Origin: WAPX01 sp964622075 | Lineage (GTDB): Archaea > Halobacteriota > Archaeoglobi > Archaeoglobales > Archaeoglobaceae | NCBI GenBank assembly: GCA_964622075.1 | Contig: CAZUMR010000064.1 | Coordinates: 1 to 61,959 of the forward strand | Direction of reading: 5' to 3' | DNA length: 61,959 nt | Shown here: positions 7,716-16,100 of the stretch, in pieces | How positions within the stretch are numbered: position 1 is the first letter of the stretch | How the letters are laid out: every line of letters starts with the position of its first letter | Made by a program: the position numbers and the translations under genes | Notes under the pieces: model-generated | What the model was told of the DNA's origin: nothing | Database searches by the model: none | Seen by the model: only the letters and a program-made list of their open reading frames with translations

Positions 7716-9503
7716 ATGTGCGGGATAGTTGGATATTTTGGATTCAGAAGGACAGACAGGGTTCTTATATCTGCGTTAAAAAGACTTGAATATAGAGGAT
7801 ACGATTCCTGGGGCATTGCCGTTAAAACACCTGAAAATGAGCTGAAAATTTACAAGAAAGTGGGAGCTATAGGTGACATCTCTGAGTTCAGTCTTTGCGA
7901 AGGTAGAATTGGTATTGGACATACGAGATGGGCAACCCATGGAAAACCCTCGACCGTTAATGCACACCCTCACACTGACTGTGAGGGAAAGATAGCCGTG
8001 GTCCACAACGGAATAATTTCCAATTTTCAGAAGCTGAGAGAGAAACTTGAAAAAGAAGGACACGAATTCAGATCCGAAACAGATACAGAGGTAATTCCTC
8101 ACACAGTAGAAAAATACTGCAGAAACGGGTTAAGCCTTGAAGATTCTGTAATGGAAACTTTAAAAGAACTGCAGGGATCCTACGCGTTCGTAGCTTTGAA
8201 GTGCGATGAAGACAAACTTGTTGCCTGCAGGTATAAAAGCCCCCTAATTCTGGGGATTGGTGACGGTGAGTACTTTTTTGCTTCAGATGTGCCGGCCATA
8301 CTTGAGTACACGGATAGGGTCATTTATCTTGAAGACGGAGATGTCGTTGTAGTTGACAACAGCGGATTTAGAATTTTCAATCAAGGTAAAGAAGTCGATA
8401 GAAAAGTAGAAATTGTTCCCTGGGATATCGAGGCAGCTGAAAAAGGTGGTTACGAACACTTCATGCTGAAGGAAATACACGAAAATCCCAGAGTTATTGA
8501 AGATACACTTTTTGAGTACCTCAGGGAGGACGAAATTGGAATTGACGCAAAGTTTGCTATTGGTGTTTCGGACATAGTTTTTGTTTCCTGCGGAACCTCT
8601 TACCATGCATCACTTGTCGGGAAGTACCTTATAGAAAAACTTGCAGGGATACCTGTCAGAGTTGAGTATGCCTCCGAATTCAATTATCACGATACACCTC
8701 TATCAAGAACACTTGTGGTGGGAATAACTCAGAGTGGTGAAACTGCAGACACACTTGAAGCTCTGAGAAAGGCCAGAAGGTATGGTGCAAGAACTCTGGC
8801 TATAACAAACGTTCTGGGAAGCTCGGTTACGAGAATAGTTGATCACGTGCTCTACACCAGAGCTGGTCCGGAAATAAGCGTGTGTGCAACTAAGACATTC
8901 ATAGCACAGCTCATGGTACTCTACATCGTGAGCATCAAGCTATCTACAATGCCGAAAAATGAGGCCAGAGCTCTGCTGGATGAACTCAGGTTGCTGCCGA
9001 GCAGGGTGAGGACAATTCTTGATGGGGAGGAAAAAATCAGAGAAATTGCTGAGGAGTTTGCACAGTATGAGAACATGATGTACATTGGCAGGGGTATAGG
9101 GTACCCAATTGCAATGGAAGGTGCCTTAAAAATGAAGGAAATATCCTACATTCACGCTGAAGGTTATCCTGCCGGTGAGCTGAAGCATGGACCATTTGCC
9201 CTTCTTGGTGAGAGTACACCTGTCATAGCGTGTATTGTAAGGGATAATACCTACGATATTATGCTCAGCAACGTTAAGGAAGTGAAGGCAAGGGAATCGC
9301 CGGTAATAGCAGTGGTGAGTGATGGTGATACTGAGGCCGAAAAGTACGTGGACAGGGTAATTAAAGTTCCAGAAGTAAATCCCGTACTGACTCCGGTTAC
9401 GTATTCTGTGGCACTTCAGCTGTTTGCCTACTACGCTGCAAAGAAGAGAGGCTGCGAAATCGACAAGCCAAGACATCTGGCTAAGAGTGTTACGGTTGAG
9501 TAA
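7716..9503 (+). CDS. glmS: Glutamine-fructose-6-phosphate aminotransferase (isomerizing)
   Basis: Makes glucosamine-6-phosphate from fructose-6-phosphate and glutamine, the entry step to UDP-GlcNAc. It starts MCGIVGYFG, so Cys2 becomes the N-terminal nucleophile after Met removal. RWATHG and HNGIISN complete the class II amidotransferase domain (about 1-220). Two SIS sugar-isomerase domains follow, with SCGTSYHA, TQSGETADT and a second set, ending in the standard DKPRHLAKSVTVE tail. At 595 aa it is full length. SD GGGTG at 7705-7709 overlaps the previous stop, and the start is 10 nt past that stop, so it is the last gene of the sugar operon. Confidence 0.97.
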   Translation: MCGIVGYFGFRRTDRVLISALKRLEYRGYDSWGIAVKTPENELKIYKKVGAIGDISEFSLCEGRIGIGHTRWATHGKPSTVNAHPHTDCEGKIAVVHNGIISNFQKLREKLEKEGHEFRSETDTEVIPHTVEKYCRNGLSLEDSVMETLKELQGSYAFVALKCDEDKLVACRYKSPLILGIGDGEYFFASDVPAILEYTDRVIYLEDGDVVVVDNSGFRIFNQGKEVDRKVEIVPWDIEAAEKGGYEHFMLKEIHENPRVIEDTLFEYLREDEIGIDAKFAIGVSDIVFVSCGTSYHASLVGKYLIEKLAGIPVRVEYASEFNYHDTPLSRTLVVGITQSGETADTLEALRKARRYGARTLAITNVLGSSVTRIVDHVLYTRAGPEISVCATKTFIAQLMVLYIVSIKLSTMPKNEARALLDELRLLPSRVRTILDGEEKIREIAEEFAQYENMMYIGRGIGYPIAMEGALKMKEISYIHAEGYPAGELKHGPFALLGESTPVIACIVRDNTYDIMLSNVKEVKARESPVIAVVSDGDTEAEKYVDRVIKVPEVNPVLTPVTYSVALQLFAYYAAKKRGCEIDKPRHLAKSVTVE

Positions 9504-9613
9504 TTTTGCTGATTTACCGTTTTAACTTGCGACGATTGTGTCTCATGTGTTGAATAGTGTTGAAAATACTATTGAAAGATTATGATTATATTTTGAACAT
9601 TAAATAGTAAATT

Positions 9614-10717
9614 CTACAATTTAATTTTTGAATGAAAATCATTATAAAATTCAGATAAATATTTATTTAAATTATTTTTAAAATTATTCACATCAAATAT
9701 TTTTACCTTGTTTATTATCTCGTCGGGATCAAACTTTAATCTTTCAAACTTCCTTATAGCTTGGGTAATTCCCTCCACACTGCCATCGTGTAGGATGCCG
9801 TTGATACCATCTTTTATGAATATTCCCGGAAATCCACTGGCAATCGTTATGCAAGGTTTACCAGATGCGTTGGCTTCTACTGGTACAATTCCAAAATCTT
9901 CGTTAACGGCATTAAATACAACTGCCTTACATTCAGCCAAAAGTTTTAGTTTTTCTTTCTCAGATGTAAATCCTAAATATTCTATATTATTTGATTTTTT
10001 TATTATTTCTTTTACTTCGTTGTAAGCTGTTCCTTTCCCTCCAGCAAGAATGAGCTTTTTTCCACTCTTTCTGAAAGCTTTTACAACCTCTACAACGCCT
10101 TTTTCTTTATCAATTCTGCCTAAATGTAGGTAGAAATCTCCAAACTTTTCAAACCTGTATTTTTTAAGATCTAGGGGTGGATACAAAATCTTTGAATCTC
10201 TTTTCAGATATTTCCACAATCTCCTTTTTATTATTGGACTATTTGCTAAATAGTAATCTACCCTTCTGTCAACAATGACATCTATTTCTCTAATTTTAGA
10301 TAATAGTAATCGATATATTAACTTAATTTTTTTTTCATTTATTCTTTTGTGGTATAGGTCGTATAACCATCTTGCAGGAGAATGGCAGTAATTCACGTGC
10401 ATGATACAGTCGGGCGTTATGATTGCTCTGGTCGTGGCTCCAGACGTAAATAGTATGTCAAAATCCCCCAGTTTTGATGGATCGAAACACTCCCATACGA
10501 AGTACTCTCCTGCCCTCCCCAATTTCGCTGCAATCTTTGCAGATAGGTCAAGCTCTTTGTAAACTTCTTTAAAGCTTACTTTCCCAAATGGGTTGTCAGA
10601 TTTTGGTTTTTTCAGTGTATACACTTCTTTTACCCCAAGGCACTCGGCTACCTTTGTTATTAGATATTCTGCTCCTCCCCAAGATCGAACTCTCCAGTGA
10701 ACTATTTTTACTTTCAT
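9614..10717 (-). CDS. GT4-family glycosyltransferase
   Basis: A retaining GT-B glycosyltransferase using a nucleotide-sugar donor. The N-terminal half has WGGAEYL, the acceptor-side motif common in surface-glycan enzymes. The C-terminal half has LHLGRIDKEKGV, ILAGGKG and the donor site ENxGIVPVEANASGKP-like stretch (EDFGIVPVEANASG). No membrane span is evident. It is divergent from the GT2 at 10776, and only 58 nt separate them. Composition is AT-rich, setting it apart from glmS. Acceptor and donor are unknown. Confidence 0.88.
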   Translation of the reverse strand: MKVKIVHWRVRSWGGAEYLITKVAECLGVKEVYTLKKPKSDNPFGKVSFKEVYKELDLSAKIAAKLGRAGEYFVWECFDPSKLGDFDILFTSGATTRAIITPDCIMHVNYCHSPARWLYDLYHKRINEKKIKLIYRLLLSKIREIDVIVDRRVDYYLANSPIIKRRLWKYLKRDSKILYPPLDLKKYRFEKFGDFYLHLGRIDKEKGVVEVVKAFRKSGKKLILAGGKGTAYNEVKEIIKKSNNIEYLGFTSEKEKLKLLAECKAVVFNAVNEDFGIVPVEANASGKPCITIASGFPGIFIKDGINGILHDGSVEGITQAIRKFERLKFDPDEIINKVKIFDVNNFKNNLNKYLSEFYNDFHSKIKL

Positions 10718-10775
10718 TGTTTTGGATTAGTAAAACGAAGAGTACAAATAGTCTTTTATCAATGGTTGTTCAGTG

Positions 10776-11720
10776 ATGAGGGCAGTCTTAGGTATTTGTA
10801 CCAAAAACAATGAAAACACGATTCGTAAACAGTTGGAAATTATAATATCTCAGAAAAGGAAACCTGATGAAATTGTGTTTGTAGATTCTAGCCAAGATGA
10901 GACGCCTGAAATAATAGATACTGTATTAGGTGAAACAAATATTGCGTATAAAATAATAAGACAAAAAGGCAGGGGACTTGGAGATGCTAGGCAGGAAATA
11001 TATATGTATGCAAAGAAAAGAAAGTATGACATCATTGTTTTCTTAGATACTGAAAAATATCCTGTGAGTAAATATTGGTTTGAAAATCATTTAAAGTTTC
11101 ATATTACTAATCGGAATTTTGCTATATTGAATGGTAGATTCGTTAAAAGAGACTATGAACCGAAATCTCCTTTTAAAGATGGGAATTATTTTATACAATG
11201 TAATTGCTCTATAAAAATTGAATATCTCAATAAAGTTGGTGGGTATGATAGGCGTTTTGAAAGAGGAGAGGATTGGGATCTTGCAATAAGATTGTATAAA
11301 GTTGGAGCAAGAAGTTTTGTAAGTAGTAGTGTGGCTGAAAGGATACATAAAGCAGACAGTTTATCAACGTTTATAAAAAAGAAACTTCATAGATCTTCAT
11401 CTATAAAATTTTTAAGTAAATATAGATTATACTATTTAAAAAATTACCCTCAACATTTAATTGCAGACACTCTTGGTGTTATAAATCTCGTTAGTTTAGC
11501 ATTTGCACCAACATCTTTTGTTTTTGCTTATTTATATTTACTATCTCTACTAACCTTTAGTTCAGGTATGTATAAATCCAATAAAAATATTGTACTTTCT
11601 TTTAAATGGGCTATACTATTACTTCCCCTCATTTATGGTCTGACCGCCCTTAGAGATATAGCCATAACAGTATCCAAACCCTATAATCGCTGTAAAACCA
11701 ACGGCTGCAATAATTTTTGA
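10776..11720 (+). CDS. GT2-family glycosyltransferase with C-terminal membrane segments
   Basis: GT-A fold transferase: ILGICTKNNE-type opening, VDSSQDETPEI, the metal-binding region FLDTEKYPVSKYW, and GGYDRRFERGEDWDL as the acceptor/catalytic ED motif. Two hydrophobic stretches follow near 230-265 and 275-295, so the protein is probably membrane anchored. ATG 10776 is used instead of GTG 10773. Its last 34 codons overlap, on the opposite strand, the end of the GT2 at 11619, which is an unusually long convergent overlap for this genome. AT-rich composition points to transfer. Confidence 0.8.
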   Translation: MRAVLGICTKNNENTIRKQLEIIISQKRKPDEIVFVDSSQDETPEIIDTVLGETNIAYKIIRQKGRGLGDARQEIYMYAKKRKYDIIVFLDTEKYPVSKYWFENHLKFHITNRNFAILNGRFVKRDYEPKSPFKDGNYFIQCNCSIKIEYLNKVGGYDRRFERGEDWDLAIRLYKVGARSFVSSSVAERIHKADSLSTFIKKKLHRSSSIKFLSKYRLYYLKNYPQHLIADTLGVINLVSLAFAPTSFVFAYLYLLSLLTFSSGMYKSNKNIVLSFKWAILLLPLIYGLTALRDIAITVSKPYNRCKTNGCNNF

Positions 11721-12569
11721 GAGATTCGATGCAATGTCTTTACCTTTAATACACTTAAGAAATCTTTCTGGTATATCTTTGAATATCAGTTGCTTGAGAA
11801 AACTGGCTTCTTCTTCAGTGTTTCCTCCAAGTTTTTTCATTACAGCTTTGGAGTACCCCTGCCAGAAACATCTTTTTATTAAGAAATCTACTTGAGTTCT
11901 TTTTTTAAATATTTTATGATACACCACTGCATTTGGATTATATATAACTTTTCTTCCGTAACTCTTGTACATTCTCATGCAGAGGTCGGTTTCACCACCC
12001 TGCAGCATTTTTTTCCCCTTGATACCACCCATGGCAATGTTAAAACCACCGAGTTCGAGAAAAACATCTCTACGAAAACTTAAGTTAGAGCCAAACGTGT
12101 TTCTGACTTCACATATCTTTTCAGGAAACGCGGGATATGTTACTCCTACCAGCCAGTAAAACTCTTCGGGGAACCATTTCGGCTTCTTTACCAGCCATAG
12201 TGGAGCCATTTTTCCTCCTACAGCCAGTGCATCGTATTCTCTATATATCCTTACGAGTTCTTCTACCCACTTTCTGTCAGCAATGGCATCATCATCTATA
12301 AATGCAACTATATCTCCTTTTGCAAGTCTGCTACCTTTATTACGACTTCTTAATAATCCTTCATTTCTTTTGTTTACATATAATTTTATTTTATTACTCT
12401 CTCCAGAATTTAATCTACTTTTCAGCATATTATAGTATTCTTTATTCCCGTCAACAATACATATTACCTCCAGATTTTTATATGTTTGATTCAGTAGGCT
12501 ATCTATACATTCAAGACAGTGCTCAAGCATAGTGGGAGAATATGTACATACTATGACACTAACTTTCAT
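11619..12569 (-). CDS. GT2-family glycosyltransferase
   Basis: Inverting GT-A enzyme: VSVIVCTYSP start, FIDDDAIADRKWVEE (the DxD-type metal site), GSNLSFRRDVFLELGGF and a GGETDLCMRMYK acceptor motif. A single hydrophobic stretch near the C-terminus (about 283-303) may anchor it in the membrane. It converges on the GT2 at 10776 with a 102-nt overlap of coding sequence. It is the third glycosyltransferase of the AT-rich group and likely builds the same glycan. Confidence 0.85.
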   Translation of the reverse strand: MKVSVIVCTYSPTMLEHCLECIDSLLNQTYKNLEVICIVDGNKEYYNMLKSRLNSGESNKIKLYVNKRNEGLLRSRNKGSRLAKGDIVAFIDDDAIADRKWVEELVRIYREYDALAVGGKMAPLWLVKKPKWFPEEFYWLVGVTYPAFPEKICEVRNTFGSNLSFRRDVFLELGGFNIAMGGIKGKKMLQGGETDLCMRMYKSYGRKVIYNPNAVVYHKIFKKRTQVDFLIKRCFWQGYSKAVMKKLGGNTEEEASFLKQLIFKDIPERFLKCIKGKDIASNLSKIIAAVGFTAIIGFGYCYGYISKGGQTINEGK

Positions 12570-12696
12570 TGCCGATACGTGCTCAGGTGTGTTTTTAAAG
12601 TATTGTTATCTGGATTTGAAAATCCTGTATTTCAGCCTTTCTTTCACATTACTCATTGCCACAAACTATCACACTAAATAATGCAAAACCGACACA

Positions 12697-12705
12697 CTTT
12701 TAAAC
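12697..12705 (+). promoter_or_regulatory. TATA box of ilvE
   Basis: CTTTTAAAC is centred about 28 nt before ATG 12729, with no Shine-Dalgarno in between, as expected for a leaderless archaeal message. Confidence 0.55.
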
Positions 12706-12728
12706 TCCCGTCATAAATCCAAGACGAT

Positions 12729-13613
12729 ATGTCCGAAGACGATTTGCTCGTTTATCTGAATGGAGAGTTCGTCCCGGAAAGCGAGGCAAAAATCAGCATT
12801 TTTGATCACGGATTCCTTTACGGAGATGGAGTTTTTGAGGGAATAAGAGCATACAACGGGAGGGTTTTCAAACTCAAGGAGCACATAGACAGAATGTACG
12901 ACTGTGCAAGAGTTATCAAACTGAAAATCCCGCTTTCCAAGGAAGAGTTCATCGAGGCAATACTCGAAACTCTGAGGAGAAACAACCTGAAAGATGCGTA
13001 CATAAGGCCAATAGTTACGAGAGGGGTAGGAGACCTCGGCCTGAACCCGGACATATGCAAAAGCCCGCAGGTCATCATCATAACCAAACCCTGGGGGGCC
13101 ATGTACGGAGATCTTTACGAAAAGGGATTGAAAGCCGTTACAGTAACCGTTAGAAGAAATGCCATAGACTCACTACCGCCAAACATAAAATCTCTGAACT
13201 ATCTGAACAACATCCTCGCAAAAATCGAGGCCAATGCGAAAGGTGGAGATGAAGCAATATTTCTCGATCATAACGGCTATATAAGCGAGGGCAGCGGAGA
13301 TAACATCTTCATCGTGAAAAATGGGGTGGTATACACACCTCCAACTCTGAACAACTTGAGGGGAATAACGAGAGCTGTTACAATAGAGATCGTGAAAAAA
13401 CTTGGAATACCGTTTGTAGAAACGAATCTGGGACTTTTCGACCTGTATTCTGCGGATGAAATGTTCGTTACAGGCACTGCTGCGGAAATATGCCCCATTA
13501 CAGTAATTGACGGTAGAGAGGTGGGAGACGGAAAACCGGGTGAGATAACAAGAAAACTCATGCAGGAGTTCAGAAAGATTGCTGAAAGCGAGGGAGTTCC
13601 AATATATAAATAA
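12729..13613 (+). CDS. ilvE: Branched-chain amino acid aminotransferase
   Basis: Class IV PLP aminotransferase performing the last step of Leu, Ile and Val synthesis. FDHGFLYGDGVFEGIR (26-40) and NIKSLNYLNN with the PLP Lys at 154 identify it, and SEGSGDNIF and VTGTAAEICP complete the fold. At 294 aa it has the normal length. It is monocistronic: a TATA box lies upstream and a perfect inverted repeat starts at its stop codon. Location near hom and the ACT protein fits an amino-acid biosynthesis neighbourhood. Confidence 0.96.
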   Translation: MSEDDLLVYLNGEFVPESEAKISIFDHGFLYGDGVFEGIRAYNGRVFKLKEHIDRMYDCARVIKLKIPLSKEEFIEAILETLRRNNLKDAYIRPIVTRGVGDLGLNPDICKSPQVIIITKPWGAMYGDLYEKGLKAVTVTVRRNAIDSLPPNIKSLNYLNNILAKIEANAKGGDEAIFLDHNGYISEGSGDNIFIVKNGVVYTPPTLNNLRGITRAVTIEIVKKLGIPFVETNLGLFDLYSADEMFVTGTAAEICPITVIDGREVGDGKPGEITRKLMQEFRKIAESEGVPIYK

Positions 13614-13627
13614 ACTATTTTAGTTTA
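13611..13627. promoter_or_regulatory. Inverted repeat overlapping the ilvE stop codon
   Basis: TAAACTA-TTT-TAGTTTA has 7-bp perfect arms and begins with the ilvE stop codon. It could act as a terminator hairpin or a protein-binding site. The following spacer also holds two exact copies of ACTGATGTAT (13649-13658 and 13664-13673). Confidence 0.45.
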
Positions 13628-13762
13628 TTAATCGGTCTCTAATTTTTTACTGATGTATCATTAACTGATGTATAAGAGTTATCAGGTTGGTTACTCGGTT
13701 AGAGAGCTGAAGGCCGAAAGCTTGAGAAAAACATTCATTAGTTATCGGTATCTCTACTGAGC

Positions 13763-14260
13763 ATGGCCATAGTAACCCTCGTCGTTGAGCTCAAGGACAA
13801 GCCGGGACAGCTCGTTAAAGTAATAGAGCCAGTTTCCAAATACAGGGGAAACATTCTGAGCATAATTCATCAGAGGGAGAGAAAAACGGACAGGGTGCCG
13901 GTTGAAATATCCATAGAGATCGACGAAAAAAACGTTGAGAAACTTGTCGAGAGCATCAGAGCCCAGGGTGTGGTTGTTAAGAGCTACAATGAAGTCAGAC
14001 TGACCGCTACGACCTCAGTAATGCTTATAGGCCACATAATTCACACAGATCTGGCGAACACGATAGATGCTGTTGATAGAACTGGATTTGCGGAGGTCGT
14101 GGAGATGCACATATCAATGCCGTGCCTTGACAAGCCATCGACGGCCATGGTAACAATATCTGCCGTGGGGGAGGAAAAGTTGAGGGAGGCAATAAACAAT
14201 CTGAAAGAAGTTTGCAGGAAAAAGAAAATAGCAGTTATAGAGCCTCTGGATGTAGAGTAG
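13763..14260 (+). CDS. Two-domain ACT protein
   Basis: A small cytoplasmic protein, probably an amino-acid sensor. The opening VTLVVELKDKPGQLVKVIEPVSKYRGNI is a canonical ACT domain (about 1-75), and a second ACT-like half covers about 85-165. No enzymatic domain is present. The next gene, homoserine dehydrogenase, starts 17 nt past the stop. Many homoserine dehydrogenases carry a C-terminal ACT domain and this one does not, so the ACT protein may supply regulation in trans. That is inference. Confidence 0.8.
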   Translation: MAIVTLVVELKDKPGQLVKVIEPVSKYRGNILSIIHQRERKTDRVPVEISIEIDEKNVEKLVESIRAQGVVVKSYNEVRLTATTSVMLIGHIIHTDLANTIDAVDRTGFAEVVEMHISMPCLDKPSTAMVTISAVGEEKLREAINNLKEVCRKKKIAVIEPLDVE

Positions 14261-14277
14261 CTCTGGCAGGTGTTGGA

Positions 14278-15264
14278 ATGAAAATAGCGATTTTCGGTTT
14301 TGGCGCGGTTGGCAGAGGTGTGGCCAGAGTCCTCGTTAACAGAGAAAGAATGAGGAAGGTTCTTGGCGATTACTCTGTTGTTGCAGTTGCAGATTCAAGA
14401 GGCTCTATCGTCTCGGAAAGTGGGGTGGATTTGAAAGAAGTTCTGAGGATAAAGGAAGAAAAAGGAAGGTTGCCCGATGGTCTGAGCGTTGATGAGATAA
14501 TAGACGAGATGGATTTTGATGTTGCCTTAGAGCTGACGCCAACGAACATAGAAACAGGAGAACCGGGACTGACACACATAAAGAAATGCCTTAAAAAAGG
14601 CTCCCACGTCGTCACATCAAACAAAGGCCCCCTTGTTGTTGCATACAGGGAACTCAGGAAGCTTGCTGAGGAGAACGGTGTAAAACTGATGTTTGAGGCT
14701 ACCGTTGGAGGTGCAATGCCGGTCATAAAGCTCATCAAGAGAAACCTTGCCGGCAACGAGATTAAATCAATAAAGGGAATTCTGAACGGGACGTGCAACT
14801 ACATACTCTCAAGAATGGAGAGGGAAAAACTCTCCTACAGACAGATACTTGCTGAGGCCAAGGAACTTGGAATTGCCGAGGCGAATGAGAGTTACGACGT
14901 TGAGGGAATAGACTCTGCTGCCAAGCTTGTAATACTTGCAAACGCCCTGATGGGAATGGACGTCAGGTTTGAGGATGTGGAAGTGAGTGGAATTACGGAG
15001 ATAACTCCTGAAGCGTTCGAAATAGCTCTTGAAAAGGGCTATACCATAAGGCTCATTGCTGAAGTTAGCGAAAACGAGCTGAAAGTCGGCCCAAGACTTG
15101 TATCCGTAAACAACCCCCTGTGCGTTCACGGAACACTCAATGCAATACTGATCCAGACTGATCTTGCTGGAGAGGTTTTCGTCATCGGGAGAGGGGCTGG
15201 AAGCGTGGAAACTGCAAGTGCGGTTATTTCCGATTTAGCCGATCTGCACTTTTGCAGGGGCTGA
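14278..15264 (+). CDS. hom: Homoserine dehydrogenase
   Basis: Reduces aspartate semialdehyde to homoserine for Thr and Met synthesis. GFGAVGRG near residues 7-14 binds NAD(P), TSNKGPL gives the catalytic Lys region, and GTCNYILSRM and YDVEGIDSAAK mark the homoserine-binding part. At 328 aa it lacks the regulatory ACT tail of longer family members. AGGTG near 14268 lies about 6 nt before ATG 14278. Probably co-transcribed with the ACT gene. Confidence 0.95.
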   Translation: MKIAIFGFGAVGRGVARVLVNRERMRKVLGDYSVVAVADSRGSIVSESGVDLKEVLRIKEEKGRLPDGLSVDEIIDEMDFDVALELTPTNIETGEPGLTHIKKCLKKGSHVVTSNKGPLVVAYRELRKLAEENGVKLMFEATVGGAMPVIKLIKRNLAGNEIKSIKGILNGTCNYILSRMEREKLSYRQILAEAKELGIAEANESYDVEGIDSAAKLVILANALMGMDVRFEDVEVSGITEITPEAFEIALEKGYTIRLIAEVSENELKVGPRLVSVNNPLCVHGTLNAILIQTDLAGEVFVIGRGAGSVETASAVISDLADLHFCRG

Positions 15265-15290
15265 ACAGAGGTGGAATTCTGAGTAAATTC

Positions 15291-15317
15291 TGGAGTGAAT
15301 GGAGTGAATGGAATGAA
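15291..15317 (+). repeat. Three 9-bp tandem units at the prepilin peptidase start
   Basis: TGGAGTGAA, TGGAGTGAA and TGGAATGAA follow without gaps. The second copy supplies the Shine-Dalgarno GGAGTG, and the third, through one base change, supplies the ATG at 15313. Confidence 0.8.
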
Positions 15318-16020
15318 CACCGTTGAGATTATCCACGTGATAAAAGTTCTGGTAGCTTTTGCCTTTTTGCTTGAAGCGAGCAGGAGAGATCTGAAAAGCA
15401 GAATAGTCGAAAACGAGCTCTGGTTATATATGCTGCTCACTTTACTCCCTCTGTGTTTCTTGGAGTACTTTCTATCTCCATTCAATCTGCTGTTTGCAGC
15501 AGCTCAGGCTGTATTTGTAATAGCCTTCAGTTACGCAGTTTACTGGCTCGGCCTTTACGGAGGTGCCGATGCTAAGGCTCTCATGGTTCTTGCAATAACA
15601 TTCCCTGTTTACCCGAGCTTTTACGTGTTCCCGGTTCTTGGGAAGGGTATGGGGATGTTTGCTTTCTCTACTCTTGCAAATTCGGTTATAGTCGCACCCC
15701 TGCTTGTAATTCTGCTTTTTGTTAAAAACGTTTTAAAGGGTGACCTTGAGTTCCCGTACTGCTTCATCGGTTACAGAGAAAAACTGGAGAATATAAAGTT
15801 TCACAATCTTCTGGAGTACGTTGAGGGAAAAAAGGTCGTAAAAAGATTCAAAGGGATTGAAGCTGACGAAAAAGAGCTGGAAAAGCTGAAAAAAGCAGGT
15901 GTCAGGGAAGTCTGGGTTTCTCCGGCCCTTCCATTCATATGTTTCATAACCGCTGGCTTTCTCGTTGCTGTATTTGCCGGAAATTTGCTTTACGTGTTTA
16001 TAAAGGCAATTCTGTCCTAA
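15313..16020 (+). CDS. Type IV prepilin/preflagellin peptidase (A24 family)
   Basis: Integral-membrane aspartyl protease that removes class III signal peptides from pilins and archaellins. The two catalytic aspartates are visible: Asp26 in RRDLKSR and Asp86 in the GxGD-like GGADAKAL. Hydrophobic segments lie near 7-24, 38-55, 60-85, 95-140 and at the C-terminus (205-230). A soluble loop of about 60 residues, rich in Lys and Glu, sits between. ATG 15313 is chosen because GGAGTG lies 6 nt upstream; an in-frame GTG at 15295 lacks this. No pilin or archaellin gene is adjacent. Confidence 0.85.
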   Translation: MNTVEIIHVIKVLVAFAFLLEASRRDLKSRIVENELWLYMLLTLLPLCFLEYFLSPFNLLFAAAQAVFVIAFSYAVYWLGLYGGADAKALMVLAITFPVYPSFYVFPVLGKGMGMFAFSTLANSVIVAPLLVILLFVKNVLKGDLEFPYCFIGYREKLENIKFHNLLEYVEGKKVVKRFKGIEADEKELEKLKKAGVREVWVSPALPFICFITAGFLVAVFAGNLLYVFIKAILS

Positions 16021-16100
16021 CTTTATTTGCTTGCTTGTGACTTCACAAATCGCAGCTGAACGACCATCACAAATTTATGGCTCTGGCTAAATTGAAACAC

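Noticed and set aside
9551..9573. Weak inverted repeat (AATAGT / ACTATT) after glmS
   Set aside because: Only 6-bp AT-rich arms in an AT-rich spacer; expected by chance.
9504..12728. Mobile element carrying the AT-rich glycosyltransferases
   Set aside because: No transposase, terminal inverted repeats, target duplications or tRNA border were seen, so only a compositional difference is claimed.
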